DNA of 64,000 nt, taken from Coffea arabica. Taxonomy: Eukaryota > Streptophyta > Magnoliopsida > Gentianales > Rubiaceae. The stretch is taken from NCBI RefSeq assembly GCF_036785885.1, contig NC_092310.1, forward strand, positions 7,688,001 through 7,752,000, written 5' to 3'. A program made the translations under genes and the position numbers. This document shows positions 48,714 to 61,352 of this stretch, one piece after another. The notes below the pieces were generated by a model, which did no database searches, had not been told where the DNA came from, and saw nothing but the letters and a program-made list of their open reading frames with translations. Position 1 is the stretch's first letter, and each line of letters starts with the position of its first letter.

Positions 48714-49795
48714 GATAATATATACATTCTTGTAGCAGTTGATTACATGTCAAAATAGGTAAAAGCTATTGTATTGCCTATTAATGATGCTAAATTTGTA
48801 ATTAAATTCCTTAAAAGGAATATATTTTGTAGGTTTGAAATTCCAAAGACCATTAAAAGCCAAAAAAGGTAAACATTTTTTGTAATAAATCATTTGACAC
48901 TTTATTGTTTAAATATGGTTGCAGGTACAAGATTTCACTTCCTTATCACCAGCAAGCGAATGGCCAAACGAAGTTCGCTAATCGGGAACTCAAACTCATC
49001 AGAGAAAATAGTGAACAAGTCGATGAAGGATTGGGTGATAAATTAGATGATACATTATGAGATTATAGGACGGATTTAAGACTCTATTGAGAATGTCACC
49101 TTATCGGCTAATTTATTGAAAAGTATGCCATCTACTTGTTGAGCTTGAGCATAAAGCAAATTAGACTATGAAAGCTAATAATATGGATTTTCGTCCTGCA
49201 GGTGAGAAGAGATTGCTTGAATTGGAGGAATTTCGTTTGACTTTGTATGAGAATGCCAAGATGATATATAAGGAAAATGTAAAGTTTCAGCATGATAGGC
49301 ATCCTTCATAAATAATTTGAGATTGGACAAAAGGTGTTATTGTATAATTTGTGTCTTAAATTATTTTCTAGACCAACTAAAATCTCGGCACTCTAATCCA
49401 TTTGAGCTGACAAGAGTACTTTCCTATGAAACGGTAGAAATAACAAATGGTAAAAATGAATCTTTTAAGGTGAATGGGTAGCGTTTAAAGACTTATTTAA
49501 CTTAGGAGTATTTCACTCAGGGGATTCTTCTCTTCATTAAAATAAATGGTGAAAAGTCCAGTTTAACGACTATAAACAAAGAACTAGTTGGGAGACAACC
49601 TAACCATTTAATGTTATTTCTAGTGTTTAGTATGCTTCTTGTATTTCTTAAGTTAATATACGTCTTTATGTATTTTGTAGATCACAGCATCAAAAAGGTC
49701 ATGGACATGGTCAAAATTGGATTTTTCCTCTTGGACAAGACATTAACAGAGTTTTATACTTATACTTTGTATTTTAGATATTTTTTTAAGGAGAA
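48714..49795 (+). pseudogene. Second copy of Athila integrase, with uninterrupted insertion site
   Basis: 48760-49345 closely repeats 29975-30574, including a long near-identical block around ATTAAATTCCTTAAAAGGAA. It then continues straight through GGACAAAAGGTGTTATTGTA (49325-49344) into the integrase C-terminus (TCCATTTGAGCTGACAAG, AATGGTAAAAATGAATCTTT), the same sequence found after the array at 46131. It is the unoccupied version of the array's target. 49600-49795 is probably 3' non-coding Athila sequence. Confidence 0.82.
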
Positions 49796-51465
49796 ATAAT
49801 ATTTTTTATTACCATAAAATTAAACAAGTACAAGAACTAATGGCCAAAATCTAACGTCAGCCGAAACAAAACTATCCTGGAGACAATATCATACGAACCA
49901 ATGGCAAACCTTGCGAATCTAGAATAAGATGAGCACGAACTAGAGAAGGCAACTACTGCATATGATCAAAAATTAACTCACCAGATGTCCTAATAGCTGC
50001 TAATCTATTTGAAGAGGAATTGACCTCCCAAAAATATGCCGTATAGAAGTTGAGAATCATGAATTAGTCTTCTAATCTTTCTCAACAGGTTACATAAAAG
50101 CCATTTAGCAAGTGATTTTGAGCCAAGCTACCAAACTAAAATTTGAGAATCTATTTCAATAAGTGCTAGACACACCCTTTTTAGTTGGCAGAGTTGAAGA
50201 CCAAATAACGACAAGCTTTCTGCCATCAAAATATCACACTCCCCAAATTCTTTATAATACGTGAAAACCAACTTCCTCTGATGATCGTGCATCAAACCTC
50301 TCCCTAATGCCTTGCTATGGCTAACTCGAGCATCTGAATTAAGTTTCAATGAACCATGAGGTGGTTTTTCTCAGACTACCACACAACATGATAACTTCTT
50401 TGGATTTGACAAAACATATCGCACCAAATAACAATCCGAATCACCTATAAAGTAGGAGCTGCTTAATCGTCCAGAAATTCCAAACTATTCGAATAATCGA
50501 TCAACCTGCCATACTATGTTGTCCATGCCCCAACTTACATTTCAAAAATGGCTGTGATTACTTACTAATCATAAAAACCAATAGACCACTACCGATATGA
50601 AAACATGAATATGATCCTTTGATGATATGAGATTTGAGAAAATCAAGGGACAAACAATGCTTTCAAGCTCGTGCACCTATGTAACAAAAATCCGAATCTG
50701 CTCAAGAATACTTCCTTTGCAACTGGCCCCTCTAAAAAACAAGGCAAAGTTGTTTCCTCCGTAGCATGACAACAATCACAAATGGAAGGAATGCTTAGGC
50801 CTCGTGAACGTAAAGTAACATCCAGTGGAAGAAAATTATGCACCAAACGCCATGTAAAAATGATAACTTCAGTGGTAGAATCGGGTTCTAAAACAGAGAA
50901 TCCACAAGGGATATCCTCCTTTGCCGCAATAGTTCCCATGCCAATTTCACCGAAAAAAGACCAATTTGTGACAGAAATCATATCATTCTATCAGCCTGAT
51001 CATGTTGAAAAAAAAAAACTCTTGGATAGCCCGTACCACATGAACCGGTACCCACTGTAAAAGACGTTGCTCATTCCAGGCCTCTCCTGAAAAGAACTCA
51101 ACCACCAAAAAATGTGGTGACTCAGATCTATCCAAAATGGAACACAGTGGCTCATCAAATAATCATCTATCTCTCCAAAAATTCACCAATCCCTCTCCCA
51201 ACGACCATCTAATATTCTGCTCCACCAAGTGTTGCATCTCCTCCAAGTGCCTCCATAACACTGTAGGGCAAGGGAAGGAGATTGAGACTGCATGAAGACC
51301 TTTTATGTATTTTTCATGCATAAAGTCAGCCCAAACAGACTCCTTAAACAGGAGCTTTCACCAAAACTTGCACGCAAATGCTTGAGACATATTCTCAAAT
51401 GGCTGAAAGCCTAGACCACCCTCCTTATCCCAAGATGACCTCTTTAATCTTGATATGAGGAAAAT
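49796..51465 (-). pseudogene. 5'-truncated L1-type LINE, minus strand
   Basis: Minus-strand pieces in LINE order: sequence like KEGGLGFQPFENMSQAFACK at the 5' break (about 51440-51370), the RT zinc-binding domain (50981-50643: TWRLVHNFLPLDVTLRSRG, SICDCCHATEETTLPCF), then an RNase H-like piece (50349-50128: KLNSDARVSHSKALGRGLMH). The 3' end is a poly(T) stretch on the plus strand (49798-49809). The reverse-transcriptase core and endonuclease are missing. Confidence 0.78.
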
Positions 51466-51470
51466 ATGGT

Positions 51471-54400
51471 TGTAGGACAGTGTTAAATATTTTTTTGATT
51501 GTACGAGTTGCTTACTTATGGAGTTAGGTTAAGGTGAGAGATTGAATTGAATATGATTAAATTTGAGTAGAATTGTCTCTCCTTTACTAGACGTTATGGG
51601 CATTTTTGTGAGGACTTGTAAAATCTCTTATATTTTTCTTAAAATTTCCCTTTATTTGGCATGTATTACTTTTTAAAAGTCTTACTACTTATTCACCCCA
51701 TAATAAGTGCAAACAAACATAGAATCAAGGGTTTTTCCTTTTGTTTTCTTGTTATCGTAAATTAGGATTTTTACGTCTTTACATAGTATGAGTAATCGGT
51801 ACGGAATATGTATTAAATTTGGTGATTAAGAGTGAGTTTTAGATGAGAAAATACTGTGTGATTAGAAGTAATAATAATAAATTAGTGAATGGTAAGTAAA
51901 AACTCTAGTACGTGCGAGTTGAGGAAAAACGGTGCGAACCGACGTGTACCGTTCACTACCGATTGAACACACCACTTGACCACTACTTTATTAATTTAAT
52001 CTCCTTGTCATTAGTGCCAAAATATCATCCCTAATCAGCCAAGAGAGAGAGAGCCAAAATTCTTGACCAAAAAAGAAAGGAAAAAGAAGAAAAATTCAAG
52101 ATGAAATCTTATGACGAAAAGTGGCGAACATTCCAAGGTTGTTGACCAACCAATTTCTTTCATATTTATCACCAAAAATCACTTCATTTGCTCTTCATTT
52201 CTGCCATTCCAGCCGAGCCTTGAGGGGGAAAAACAAGAGAGAAAGATCACTTCATTCCTTCTTGATTCCTAGCTTAGTTGAGAGAAAATAAAAAATTTAA
52301 ACCGATTAACTTCTAAATTGGGAGTTTAGGAAGCTTGGGGTGCTAAAGTTTGGAAAGGAAAGGTGAAGGATTTCTCTTGCAAGCATCTTAGAGAGGTACA
52401 TGGTTGCCTTTCCTTTATCTTTTTCTTAAACTTGATTAAGTTTGGATAACAATTCATACTTGTGCCAAATGATAGTTATTTAAGTGGTTTGAATGGATGT
52501 GGTGGATGTTTTTGAGTTAGGGTTGAGTTGTTCAATTGTATTTCTTGTTATTTAGATAGCATATGATATCTATAATCTTGTATAGGAAGTTGAAGTAGTG
52601 GTTCAAGCTAGAAATGTGAAAGTTAAACCTTGAATGCACTAAATTCCAGATTTAAGGAGTAAAACTGCCCTGTTCTGACCAGCTTTATTTGTGTATGTTA
52701 GAGGCCGAATTGGGCTTAGATTAAAACATGAAAATTGTAGGAAATGATGTTATATAATTGCCTGTAAAATTTCAGCTTGATCGGAGTACTGTATCATATG
52801 AAATGACCGAAATACCCCTGATTGCCAAAAGCCTCATTTCGTGGACAGTTTTGAGATTTCACAAGTTATTATCATTTGAATTCAGTACTGACAACCGTAC
52901 TGACAAGGACATTCTAGTTCTGTAATTTGTAATTTCGACCTGGATCAATTGTGAAATGGGTTGAATTGACTTCATGAAAGTTGTAACCCTTTGTCTTACC
53001 TTTTAAACGGTATAATGTGCACCCCAATCCGATAAACGTAACTCCAGTTGTGACCAAAATGATATAAGATGTCGAATCTGTTGTTTAGCTTTGGTCCTCA
53101 AAACTGATTTTTTGTTTGTTTTATTAGACTTGGGTTATAAATGGATGATTGTGGAGCCTAATTGAAGGGTTATGTTGATAACATTGCTTGTGTGTGTTTT
53201 GGGGCTGAATGAGAAAAATAATGAAATCATAAATGGTTGGAAAATAGGTAAACACAAAGGGCTTGCTGCCCAAATTTACACTCGAGAGTTAGGTTGAGAT
53301 ACTCGCGACTTGAGTACGAATTCGGGAACGAATCTTACTTGAATTATCTAGGGTATTCAAGTTTTCTTTCATAGAGGTATATAAGTTAGAATTTGGCCGA
53401 AACTTGTACCATTGGAAAACATGAAAGTAACGACTACTCGAAATACATTTTTCTCGTCACTTCGACTCAAACGGAGATTTCAAAGGTTAATCACTTTAAA
53501 GTTTCACTGTTTTAAAAGCGAGCATGAGTTTACAAAGATTCTCTAAATAAGTTTCAATTACGCGATTCTCGTTAAACGAAACATTTAAGTTTCGAACCTT
53601 AGTTACTTGTAAAAGCTTTTAAACAATGTTTTATCGCAGATTTGGACTCCAAACACGGAGTAATACCCGAACGTGACCCGTAAAGGCACTACATCTTTTG
53701 ATAAGTACTTCCAAATATCTGATTGAACTTAACACTTGTTTTCAATACTTGACTAATGTGATCGAATGATATTTGATTAGTATGGTCGGGTAAGGGTGTA
53801 CTTTATCGCACTTACCCTAATATGATATGTACGTGTTTATTGGTGCAAGTGATTTGATATACTTGTGCTTGATTTGTAAGTGCTGGAGCGGCAGCATGTA
53901 CCCCACTCAATCCGAGTGGGAGGTGCCTCTCATTCCCGTCTCCGTACTTTTATCTTGATTCAATCGATTGGAGATTTTATCTCATCGAATTCTTGGGAAC
54001 CCAAACCCCACTGGCTAGTTAATCAAGTCGAACCGGCAAGGGTTTGGTCGATTAGATAACGAACCATGGGTATCTAGTGTTATCGAGTAGAGTGTTATCT
54101 CTTTGACTAATCGTTATACTCGAGTATTACCACTAGTGTTTATCTTGGAGTTCGGGCCCAGTAAGGGGTTTGATTGATGGACGGAGATTGGAGTTAAGTG
54201 GTGTACTACTGGACTAATTACCTTACTTGAAAGTTGATGGAGTGTCAACTACTATTTGATCAAGTTATGGTGGAACTGGTTTACCAAGGCAACTGTATCC
54301 TTTTACATGAAATACTAATTATGAAATGTTGGCTGTACAAGTGTTTTGCTCATTTTCTTGACTTGTTATGGTCGCTATTTCACTACTATGTTACATTTAC

Positions 54401-54796
54401 TGTTAATTAATGGTCAATTTGCTATTTGGAACATCACTGAGCTATAGCTCACTCCTTAGTTTTGTTTTCCTTACAGGGGGTACGAGCGAGGTGTGAGACG
54501 TGTACAGACTAGCGTAGTCTAGTTGTTTTGAATTTTGAAATTGTACTCGCGCTAGCACCTGACTAGGGTTGTTTGTACTTGGATTGTAAACTCGTTAATG
54601 TATTTGGGCGTGTATGAGTCTTGTAGTTGGATTTGAACATCAATGTATATATATTAAGTTTGAATTTATTGTGTTATTTAGTTTCTATGGATGTAAGTTA
54701 TTTTCTCGAGTTACGAGTGAGTGAGTCCTGGCGAGAGTTGGGCAGGCGACTCGCTAAACCCTAGTGTACACCCTAGGGAGAGGTAGGATCGTCACA
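51471..54796 (+). repeat. Solo LTR, probably Ty3/gypsy chromovirus (Tekay-like)
   Basis: About 3.3 kb of non-coding sequence starting TGTAGGACAGTGTTAAATA and ending GGATCGTCACA. Internal words such as GAAATACCCCTGATTGCC, GAGCTATAGCTCACTCC and TTACAGGGGGTACGAGC are familiar from large Tekay/Del-type LTRs. No gag-pol and no second LTR are present. I could not find a clean 5-bp duplication, so the exact ends are uncertain. Confidence 0.5.
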
Positions 54797-54954
54797 ATTT
54801 TGGTGTAATTTGAATGGTTACATAATGATTGATTATCTAATCATGGGATTTGAATTTGAAAAAAAATATGTGCTTTGGATAGACACTTGAATCATTGGTT
54901 TTGTAGTTTATTGATATTGCTTGAGAACAAGCAATGATTTAAGTGTGGAGAAGT
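54797..54954 (+). other. 3' end of the Athila-like internal region with polypurine tract
   Basis: Ends CTTGAGAACAAGCAATGATT followed by AAGTGTGGAGAAGT directly before the LTR start TGATAAGCGC. The purine-rich GTGGAGAAG (54945-54953) is the likely polypurine tract priming plus-strand synthesis. Confidence 0.65.
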
Positions 54955-55089
54955 TGATAAGCGCTAATTTTATTATTAGTTTGAAAGTGTTTCATATTGT
55001 TCTTGAGTCAATTTGTGGAGTTAAAAGATATAAGTTGTTCCTTTTGGCTTTTAATTTGCATCTTGAGATCATAGTTGAAGTAGTCATGA
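54955..55089 (+). repeat. Right LTR of the Athila-like element, 5' part
   Basis: Matches the first ~135 bp of the left LTR (GAGTCAATTTGTGGAGTTAA, TTGGCTTTTAATTTGCATC). Continuity is lost after TCATGATT and resumes at 59890. Confidence 0.85.
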
Positions 55090-58000
55090 TTATGTTGGGT
55101 GCCAAACCAGCAAATATAAAAATTTCTACTCCAAAAATCTAAATTCAAGTATAATGGTAAGTAAGGTCAAATCCTCAGGAATTGTACATGTTATTTATTT
55201 TTCTTATAAAAATGACAATAAATGAAATGGGGGTTTTAAGTAAATTAATATAAGGTTGCATTTGATAAAACTGAAGTCTGAAAACTGAAATCTGAAATTT
55301 GAAGTCTAAATCCATTGAATTATTAAATTGGTAAGTATTAAATCAAATACGCTTGAGTGTATATCATATTCAATGATAAATGAATAACTTATCATTTATT
55401 TTTTGGAACAAGTTTTGCCTAGAAAGTTCAATACCACTTAATTAATTCAAATATTCAATTTTTAGTTATCAAACACATTTGAACATATTAAGATGTAAAT
55501 CCATTAAATTTAAGTGCTGAATGAGATTATCAAACAAGGGCTAAGTAACTTAAGCGATGAAAAATAATAATGCAAAATTGAATAAAAATAAACCAATATC
55601 AAACAATTCTCTAGTCAAAGGTTTAATCGCCACTTTGGTTCATTTAGTGATCATCGATGCTAAGAAATAAATCATTATTTATAAACAAATTGATTATGGT
55701 TTTCAACAAGTTCTGACTACCTGTTTCTCCTTACTTTGTCGATAACCACAATAAATTCTATGATTATTTTCCTTATCAATTAAGTAACCCTAAACAAGCT
55801 TTTAGGATTTAACCTGTTGACAACATTAAATATTAGAAAGACTACCAGCCCTAAACACTAGGTTTTTCCATGCCCAAGTTAAGCAATGACGCGTGCGTAG
55901 TTATATACACCGTATAAAGGATATGAATGGCGTGTCGGTAGACGAGCAGTTCCAGATAGAATCCATGGTGATTGAGTACTTCTCTGAAGTGTTGGCGCAA
56001 CAAGCACAAGTTCCAGTGGATCATTCCCTCCTAGACATTATCCCCTCAGTGGTTTCAGAGCATGACAATGAGATTCTTCAACAATTACCTACTGAAGACG
56101 AGATTCAAAGAGTGGTATTCCAGATGAATGGGGACAGTTATTCGGGGCCTGCTACGTTTACCGGCTCTTTCTTTACTACATGTTGGGACGTTGTGAAAAG
56201 GGATGTGTGTAGAGCGGTCGGGGATTTTTTTACGGGGGCGGAGCTACTTTGGGGGTACACAGCTACGCTGTTGGCTTTGATTTCGAAAGTACAAGGTGCG
56301 TCTTCTTTCTCGGAGTTTAGGCCAATTTGATCGTGTAATTTTGTGAATAAAATTCTCCTTAAATTGCTGGCACTGCGTCTGGAGGCTATTCTGCCTAAAA
56401 TAATCTTGCCCCAACAGAGTGGATTTGTGAAGGGCAGGCAGATATCTGATAATATACTACTGGCTCTGGAAATGTGTTCGGGGTTGGGAAGGAAAGTAAG
56501 GGGTGCTAATGTGGCATTAAAATTGGACATGGCTAAAGCTTATGATCGGGTCTCCTGGTGTTTCTTACTACAAGTTATGTGGAGGTTTGGGTTTGGGGAA
56601 TAGTGGATCGATATGATCTGGCGGCTGATCTCTTCTTGCCACTTCTCCGTACTGGTGAATGGGAAACCCTGTGATTTTTTTCACTCATCTCGGGGATTGC
56701 GGTAAGGGGATCCTCTATCTCCGGCTCTATTCATCATTGCGGTTGAGGTACTCTCGAGGGGTTTGAACGCCTTGGTGGGGAACCGGCAATTTTTACTGTT
56801 TCTGGTTGCTCGAGGTTGCCCCCGTTGACACAGTTAGTTTATGCCAATGACATTATTATATTTTGGAATGGGACTACACGCTTGCTGTCATGTGTGATGG
56901 ACGTACTAGATAAATACCAGAGATCCTCAGAGCAGCAGGTGAACGCATCTAAGAGTTGTTTCCTGCTGGGCAAGGGAGTGTCTCTTGCTCATCGCAAGGT
57001 GATCTCGCAAGTTACTGGTTTCTCCGCCAAGGATCTGCCAATCACCTACTTGGGTTGCCCGTTGTATGTTGGGAGATGGATGAAAGGGTTGTTCACTGGC
57101 TTACTGGATAAAGTCTCGCAGTGATTGACGGCTTGGCGAGGTCGATGGTTATCCATGAGTGCTCGGGCTCTACTCATTAAGCATGTGTTGAACTCAATCC
57201 CGATTCATCTTTTGGTAGTGCTGATGCCTCCGAGAGGGATAGTTGCTGAGTTGGAGTGGATGTTTGCTCGATTTTTTTGGGGGGAGTCAGAATTCGGTCT
57301 TAAAAGCCATGACTGAAGTTATGCCGTCCTATGGAGGAAGGAGGGGTAGGCTTGCGGTCTTTACAAGCAATTAGTGATGCTTTTTCTTGTAAGCTTTGGT
57401 GGTTGTTTAGGGGTGACCAGTCACTCTAGGCTACATTTATGCGGGGCAGGTATGTCGGTGGTTTACATTCTAATCAGGTGGCTATTTCGCCTAAGTTCTC
57501 GGCTAGTTGTGCTTGAATATTTGGGGTGCAGTGCTCGATGGAGATGTGGTTGCAATAGGACCTGTCTGGATGGGAGTCTTCCTTCTGGTGGGATAATTGG
57601 AGTGGGCTCGGACTACTGGCATGGAGGTACCCAGAGTTAGCGTCGGACGCGAAGATTAATGTTTTTTGGCGAGAGAATTGATGGGATCTTTTGGCCCTGG
57701 CATCCCTTCCTCCGAAAATTGTAGCGGTGGCAGCTGAATCCTTCTTTTGTTTTGGTACAGGTTCGGACAAGCCTGTTTGGACATTAGAACCCTCGGGAGT
57801 TTTCTCGATAAAGTCGGCCTATCAATTGGTTCGGACAGCTAGAGCCCGGGCGTGGACATTTGCATATATCTGGCACTCTGCAATTCCTCCAAAATTGTCT
57901 TTTTTCATGTGGCGATTGCTACAGGGGTGGCTGCCCGTGGATGCGGTGTTGGCGAAATTTCAGGTTCATGGCCCTTCTAAGTGCCATTGCTGCTCACGGC

Positions 58001-59889
58001 CGCAGTCAGAAACATTGCAGCATGTCTTCTCTACTGGCGATTTGGCAGACGAACTTTGGGCTTTTTTTGAATGGTTGCTTGGCATCTCTTCATCCCCTGT
58101 GGTTAATGTTAGGTCACGGTGCTTTAGATGGTGGTTCACCCCAGTCAGAGAAAGGGCACTGCGTTGGCTTTACCGAACGCTACCCTTAATTATTATATGG
58201 TTTCTATGGCGGGCCAGGAACACGGCCCGTTTTGAGGGTTGGAGGATCTCAACTGGACAGGTTCGGGGTTGGATCATTCATGAGGTGCGGTTGCTGGTCC
58301 AGGTGCATTTCTCGGCCATATCGCGATGGTCACTTCCGTGGACGGAGTTCCTTGATTCTTTGTCTGCAGTGCAGCGCCACTAACCTCGACGTTAGTGTGT
58401 TGGGTGTGTCCGGGGGATGGGTTTTTTAAGTTAAATACGGATGGCTGTGCCACATCTCGTGGGGGGAGCGGCGGCGGGGTGATTAGGGACTCATGCGGTA
58501 GGTTTATTCTGGCGTTTGCTAATATTTTTGGTCCTGTGAATGCCTTGCAAGTGGAGGCACGTGCTCTTCTACTGGGTCTTCAGCTGGGGTGTCAAAGAGG
58601 GATCTCCCATTTAATTGTTGAGTCTGACTGCCGTCTTGATCAATTGTTTACGAGGCTCCTGGGGGATTCCCGCTATCATTCGACCTGTCGTTCGGGCTAT
58701 TCGGGGGATTGCCCCTGAGGGTTATCGGAGGGGAATTCTGTGGCGGACTCACTAGCATATTATGCCAACGCGCGTGGTTTCTTTGAAGTGTTCTCTACGG
58801 TAGTTTAGCTACCGGGCCGCACTAGAGGGTTATTGGCTCTAGATATGCAGAATTTTTGTAACTTCCGCTTCCTTCCAGAGGTAAGGTGGCGGCCCCCCTC
58901 CGTGTTTTGTACTTTGGTCTTATCTCATTTTAATAAAAATTCTGCTCACATAAAAAAAAAAAGGACTAATAGCCCTAAGCAACAAATACATAAGCTTGAT
59001 TCATTTAAACTAGATTATATATTCTCGTGATTATAATCCAAAAGTTTCTATTTCAATCAAATTATATCACTCGCCACAAATACTAAAACTACCAAACAAT
59101 TATGGATTTGATATTTTGAGATGGCAATAGATTATTTCACAATTAAATAGTGATAAGGTATTTAACCGTAGAAAATAATCATATAAATAATGAACAGAGA
59201 ATATAAAAAATCTATAAATAAATGCAACCATAAGAACAAATTAAATCTCACAGTATTCATTGAACCAACACTTTGATTATACTTTGACTAGAACAAGGAT
59301 TTAGCTAAGCCTCATGGTTGAATTGCAGCCGAAGAAATAATTGTGGTTTGCTATTGCAGAGAAAAGAAAGAAAAAAGATAAGCGCTGGCTAATTTTTATT
59401 CCAATGAATGAAAAGCTTAAAGCCAAAGTCGTCAATTGTCTCTTAACTTGCATTCTTAATCTTTGTCTACAAAAGAAAGAAATTTGCCCACTAATGCTTG
59501 CCTACTTCTTCTCAAAAGGAAAAGAATCTTTTTAGCACTAAAATACTACCATCGTCACTAAAAAAAATAAAAGATATTATTTCTAAAAATTAATCAATAT
59601 CCAACTTCAAAAAAGGAAATAAATCTCTTGATTATTAGGAAATAATTAAGCAAGCTAGGCCCACTTCAAATTTCGTGATGTTCGGACTTCACAATAGGTT
59701 AAGACGTGCTCGTGTCTTGTAAAGTATAGTCCTCTGGAAATTTTAATGGCCTTTTTACTCCCTTTTCACAGCAATTTCCTGGAAGTAACACCAAAAATCA
59801 AACATGAGTAAAATCTCGTAATTAACACCATATCTTGGCAAAATAAAAAGGAAAAATATTCACAAATTATGTACACAATTAACCATCTA
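55090..59889. mobile_element. Unclassified insertion in the right LTR, itself hosting a LINE
   Basis: 4.8 kb absent from the left LTR. It begins TGTTGGGTGCCAAACCAGC at about 55091 and ends near AACCATCTAACAAATT. Both outer parts (55090-55857 and 58982-59889) are non-coding and AT-rich. I found no clear inverted or direct terminal repeat, and the target duplication is at most 3-4 bp (ATT/ATTA). It could be a non-autonomous LTR element or a Helitron-like sequence. Confidence 0.5.
55858..58962 (+). pseudogene. L1-type LINE ORF2, 5'-truncated
   Basis: Starts RFFHAQVKQ (55861) and continues after one TGA with VRSYIHRIKDMNGVSVDEQF. Reverse-transcriptase blocks follow: LPQQSGFVKGRQISDNILLA, ALKLDMAKAYDRVSW, and LVYANDIIIFWNG, where the catalytic YADD has become YAND (56840-56851). 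Then come ITYLGCPLYVGRW, a zinc-binding domain (57691-58383: FFMWRLLQGWLPVDAVLAKF, CHCCSRPQSETLQHVF) and RNase H (58395-58718: KLNTDGCATSRGGSGGGVIR). It ends in a poly(A) tail (58952-58962). The endonuclease is missing and several stops occur. Imperfect target duplication: AGACTACCAGCCCTAAACA (55839-55857) versus GGACTAATAGCCCTAAGCA (58963-58981), 15 of 19. Confidence 0.88.
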
Positions 59890-61347
59890 ACAAATTACAA
59901 TATTTTACTCACATAATCTCTATGTTTTTGTAGGCCAAAATGATCAAACTCAATTGAGAGTAAATTGGTAGACTAAAAGTGATGAATTAGAAACTTAAAA
60001 AGTCACAACGATGATCCAAAGAGGTGGTGCAACTCAAGAATTTGAAAAGATGAAGATTGGAAAGTCATAAAAGAAAAAGGAGAGAAATCTCGGAGGAATT
60101 CTCAAGGTTTCTAGCAGTTGCTGCAAGGGATTTTGGGCAAAAAGTTTGAATTCAAAGAGCAAAATAGAGGAAGACAAACCCTCGAAGAATCCCTCTAGGG
60201 TTTCTCACAAACTCCCCATGGTTTATTCACAAACCTCTGAGGATTTGTTGGTGGCTGCAAGTTGTCAACTTACTTGATTTTTTGTTTCCTTTCGCATCCT
60301 TGATGTGACATAAAGCAATGATTTGTATCAGTATTTTTGGGTTTTAGGAGCTTCTTTTCTTGACTATTTGACATGAAGAAACACATTGTTGAGGAGAGAG
60401 TTTAGTTCTTGAACAAGAACAACTTTCTCTCTAACTTAGCGTAGTTTTAGTTTTAACTTTAGTTTTCATTTCTTTGAAAAAACTTGAAGACCTCTTGGTG
60501 TAACAAAATATTTTTTATGGTAATGAAGATGCTAAAGCATAGAGATCTTGCTTTTTAAGTTGAATGAGAATTTCTTCTTCTTTATTCTCTTTAGTGTTGT
60601 ATTAATGCTTAGTTACATTAAAGATATGAACATTATTGTTGAATCTACTATGTCTAGCTAAATCTCCTTGTTCTAAGGATAGATGAAATTATTTGTGCTT
60701 TAATTATGGTTGAATATAGTTGATTATTGTTATGCCATATACTTGCTACTTCACTTATTCTTGCTTTTACATTTGTGAATGCTTGATCACCATTTTGCAA
60801 GGCATGATAGTTTTAATCTATGAAAGTAGTTGGTAATGATGGAAATGGAATAGGTGGAACCTAAGGAGTAGACACACGAAAGTAGTAATGCACTTAGTTG
60901 GATGATTTTGACACTTCCCATGCTTGATTAAATTTCACTTGTGATTTCACCAGGAAAGTAGAGAAACTATAGTATTGGCTAAATTCAGTTCATTGGCGAG
61001 AGCTAGTTCTGATGACTTAAATGAAATGCATCCTTAGCAAGACAAATGCATTAGTGATAATTGACTATTTCATCCATAATTAGGTACATCTAGTTGATTC
61101 TATACTTTAGGACATTTGTGTTTAGTTGACTTTTTTCAAGATGTTAATTTTTCTTGCATTGTTTTATGGTTGTTGTTATTTACTTAGTTAAAATTCTTGA
61201 TTAGTCTGGATAGTTGAGTGAGCTAAAAGCCTTAGTAGTTGGAAATAATTCTTGTAGAATTGCTCCTAACTCCCTGGTACTGTGAGCCACAATGAATAAG
61301 AGAATTGGCATGGGATAAAATTTAAAGCATAAGTTAGACTCTCATCA
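59890..61347 (+). repeat. Right LTR of the Athila-like element, 3' part
   Basis: Collinear with 23847-25291 of the left LTR, with many substitutions and short indels. It ends CTCTCATCA, followed by the CTTGC duplication. Confidence 0.85.
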
Positions 61348-61352
61348 CTTGC

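Larger units (their letters stand above)
23713..61347 (+). mobile_element. Athila-like Ty3/gypsy retrotransposon, 37.6 kb with nested insertions
   Basis: The two LTRs (23713-25291, and 54955-55089 joined to 59890-61347) both start TGATAAGSGC and end TCA, are in the same orientation, and are flanked by the identical 5-bp duplication CTTGC (23708-23712 and 61348-61352). In order it contains a primer-binding site, gag, protease, reverse transcriptase, RNase H and integrase remnants, all with many stops. Nested in it are a tandem array (30575-46130), a MULE fragment, a duplicated integrase piece, a LINE fragment, a solo LTR, and an insertion into the right LTR that itself contains a LINE. Visible LTR divergence and coding decay imply an old insertion. 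Confidence 0.85.

Noticed and set aside
51471..54796. 5-bp TSD for the solo LTR
   Set aside because: Candidate flanks (ATGGT versus ATTTT) do not match well enough, so the solo-LTR ends are left as approximate.
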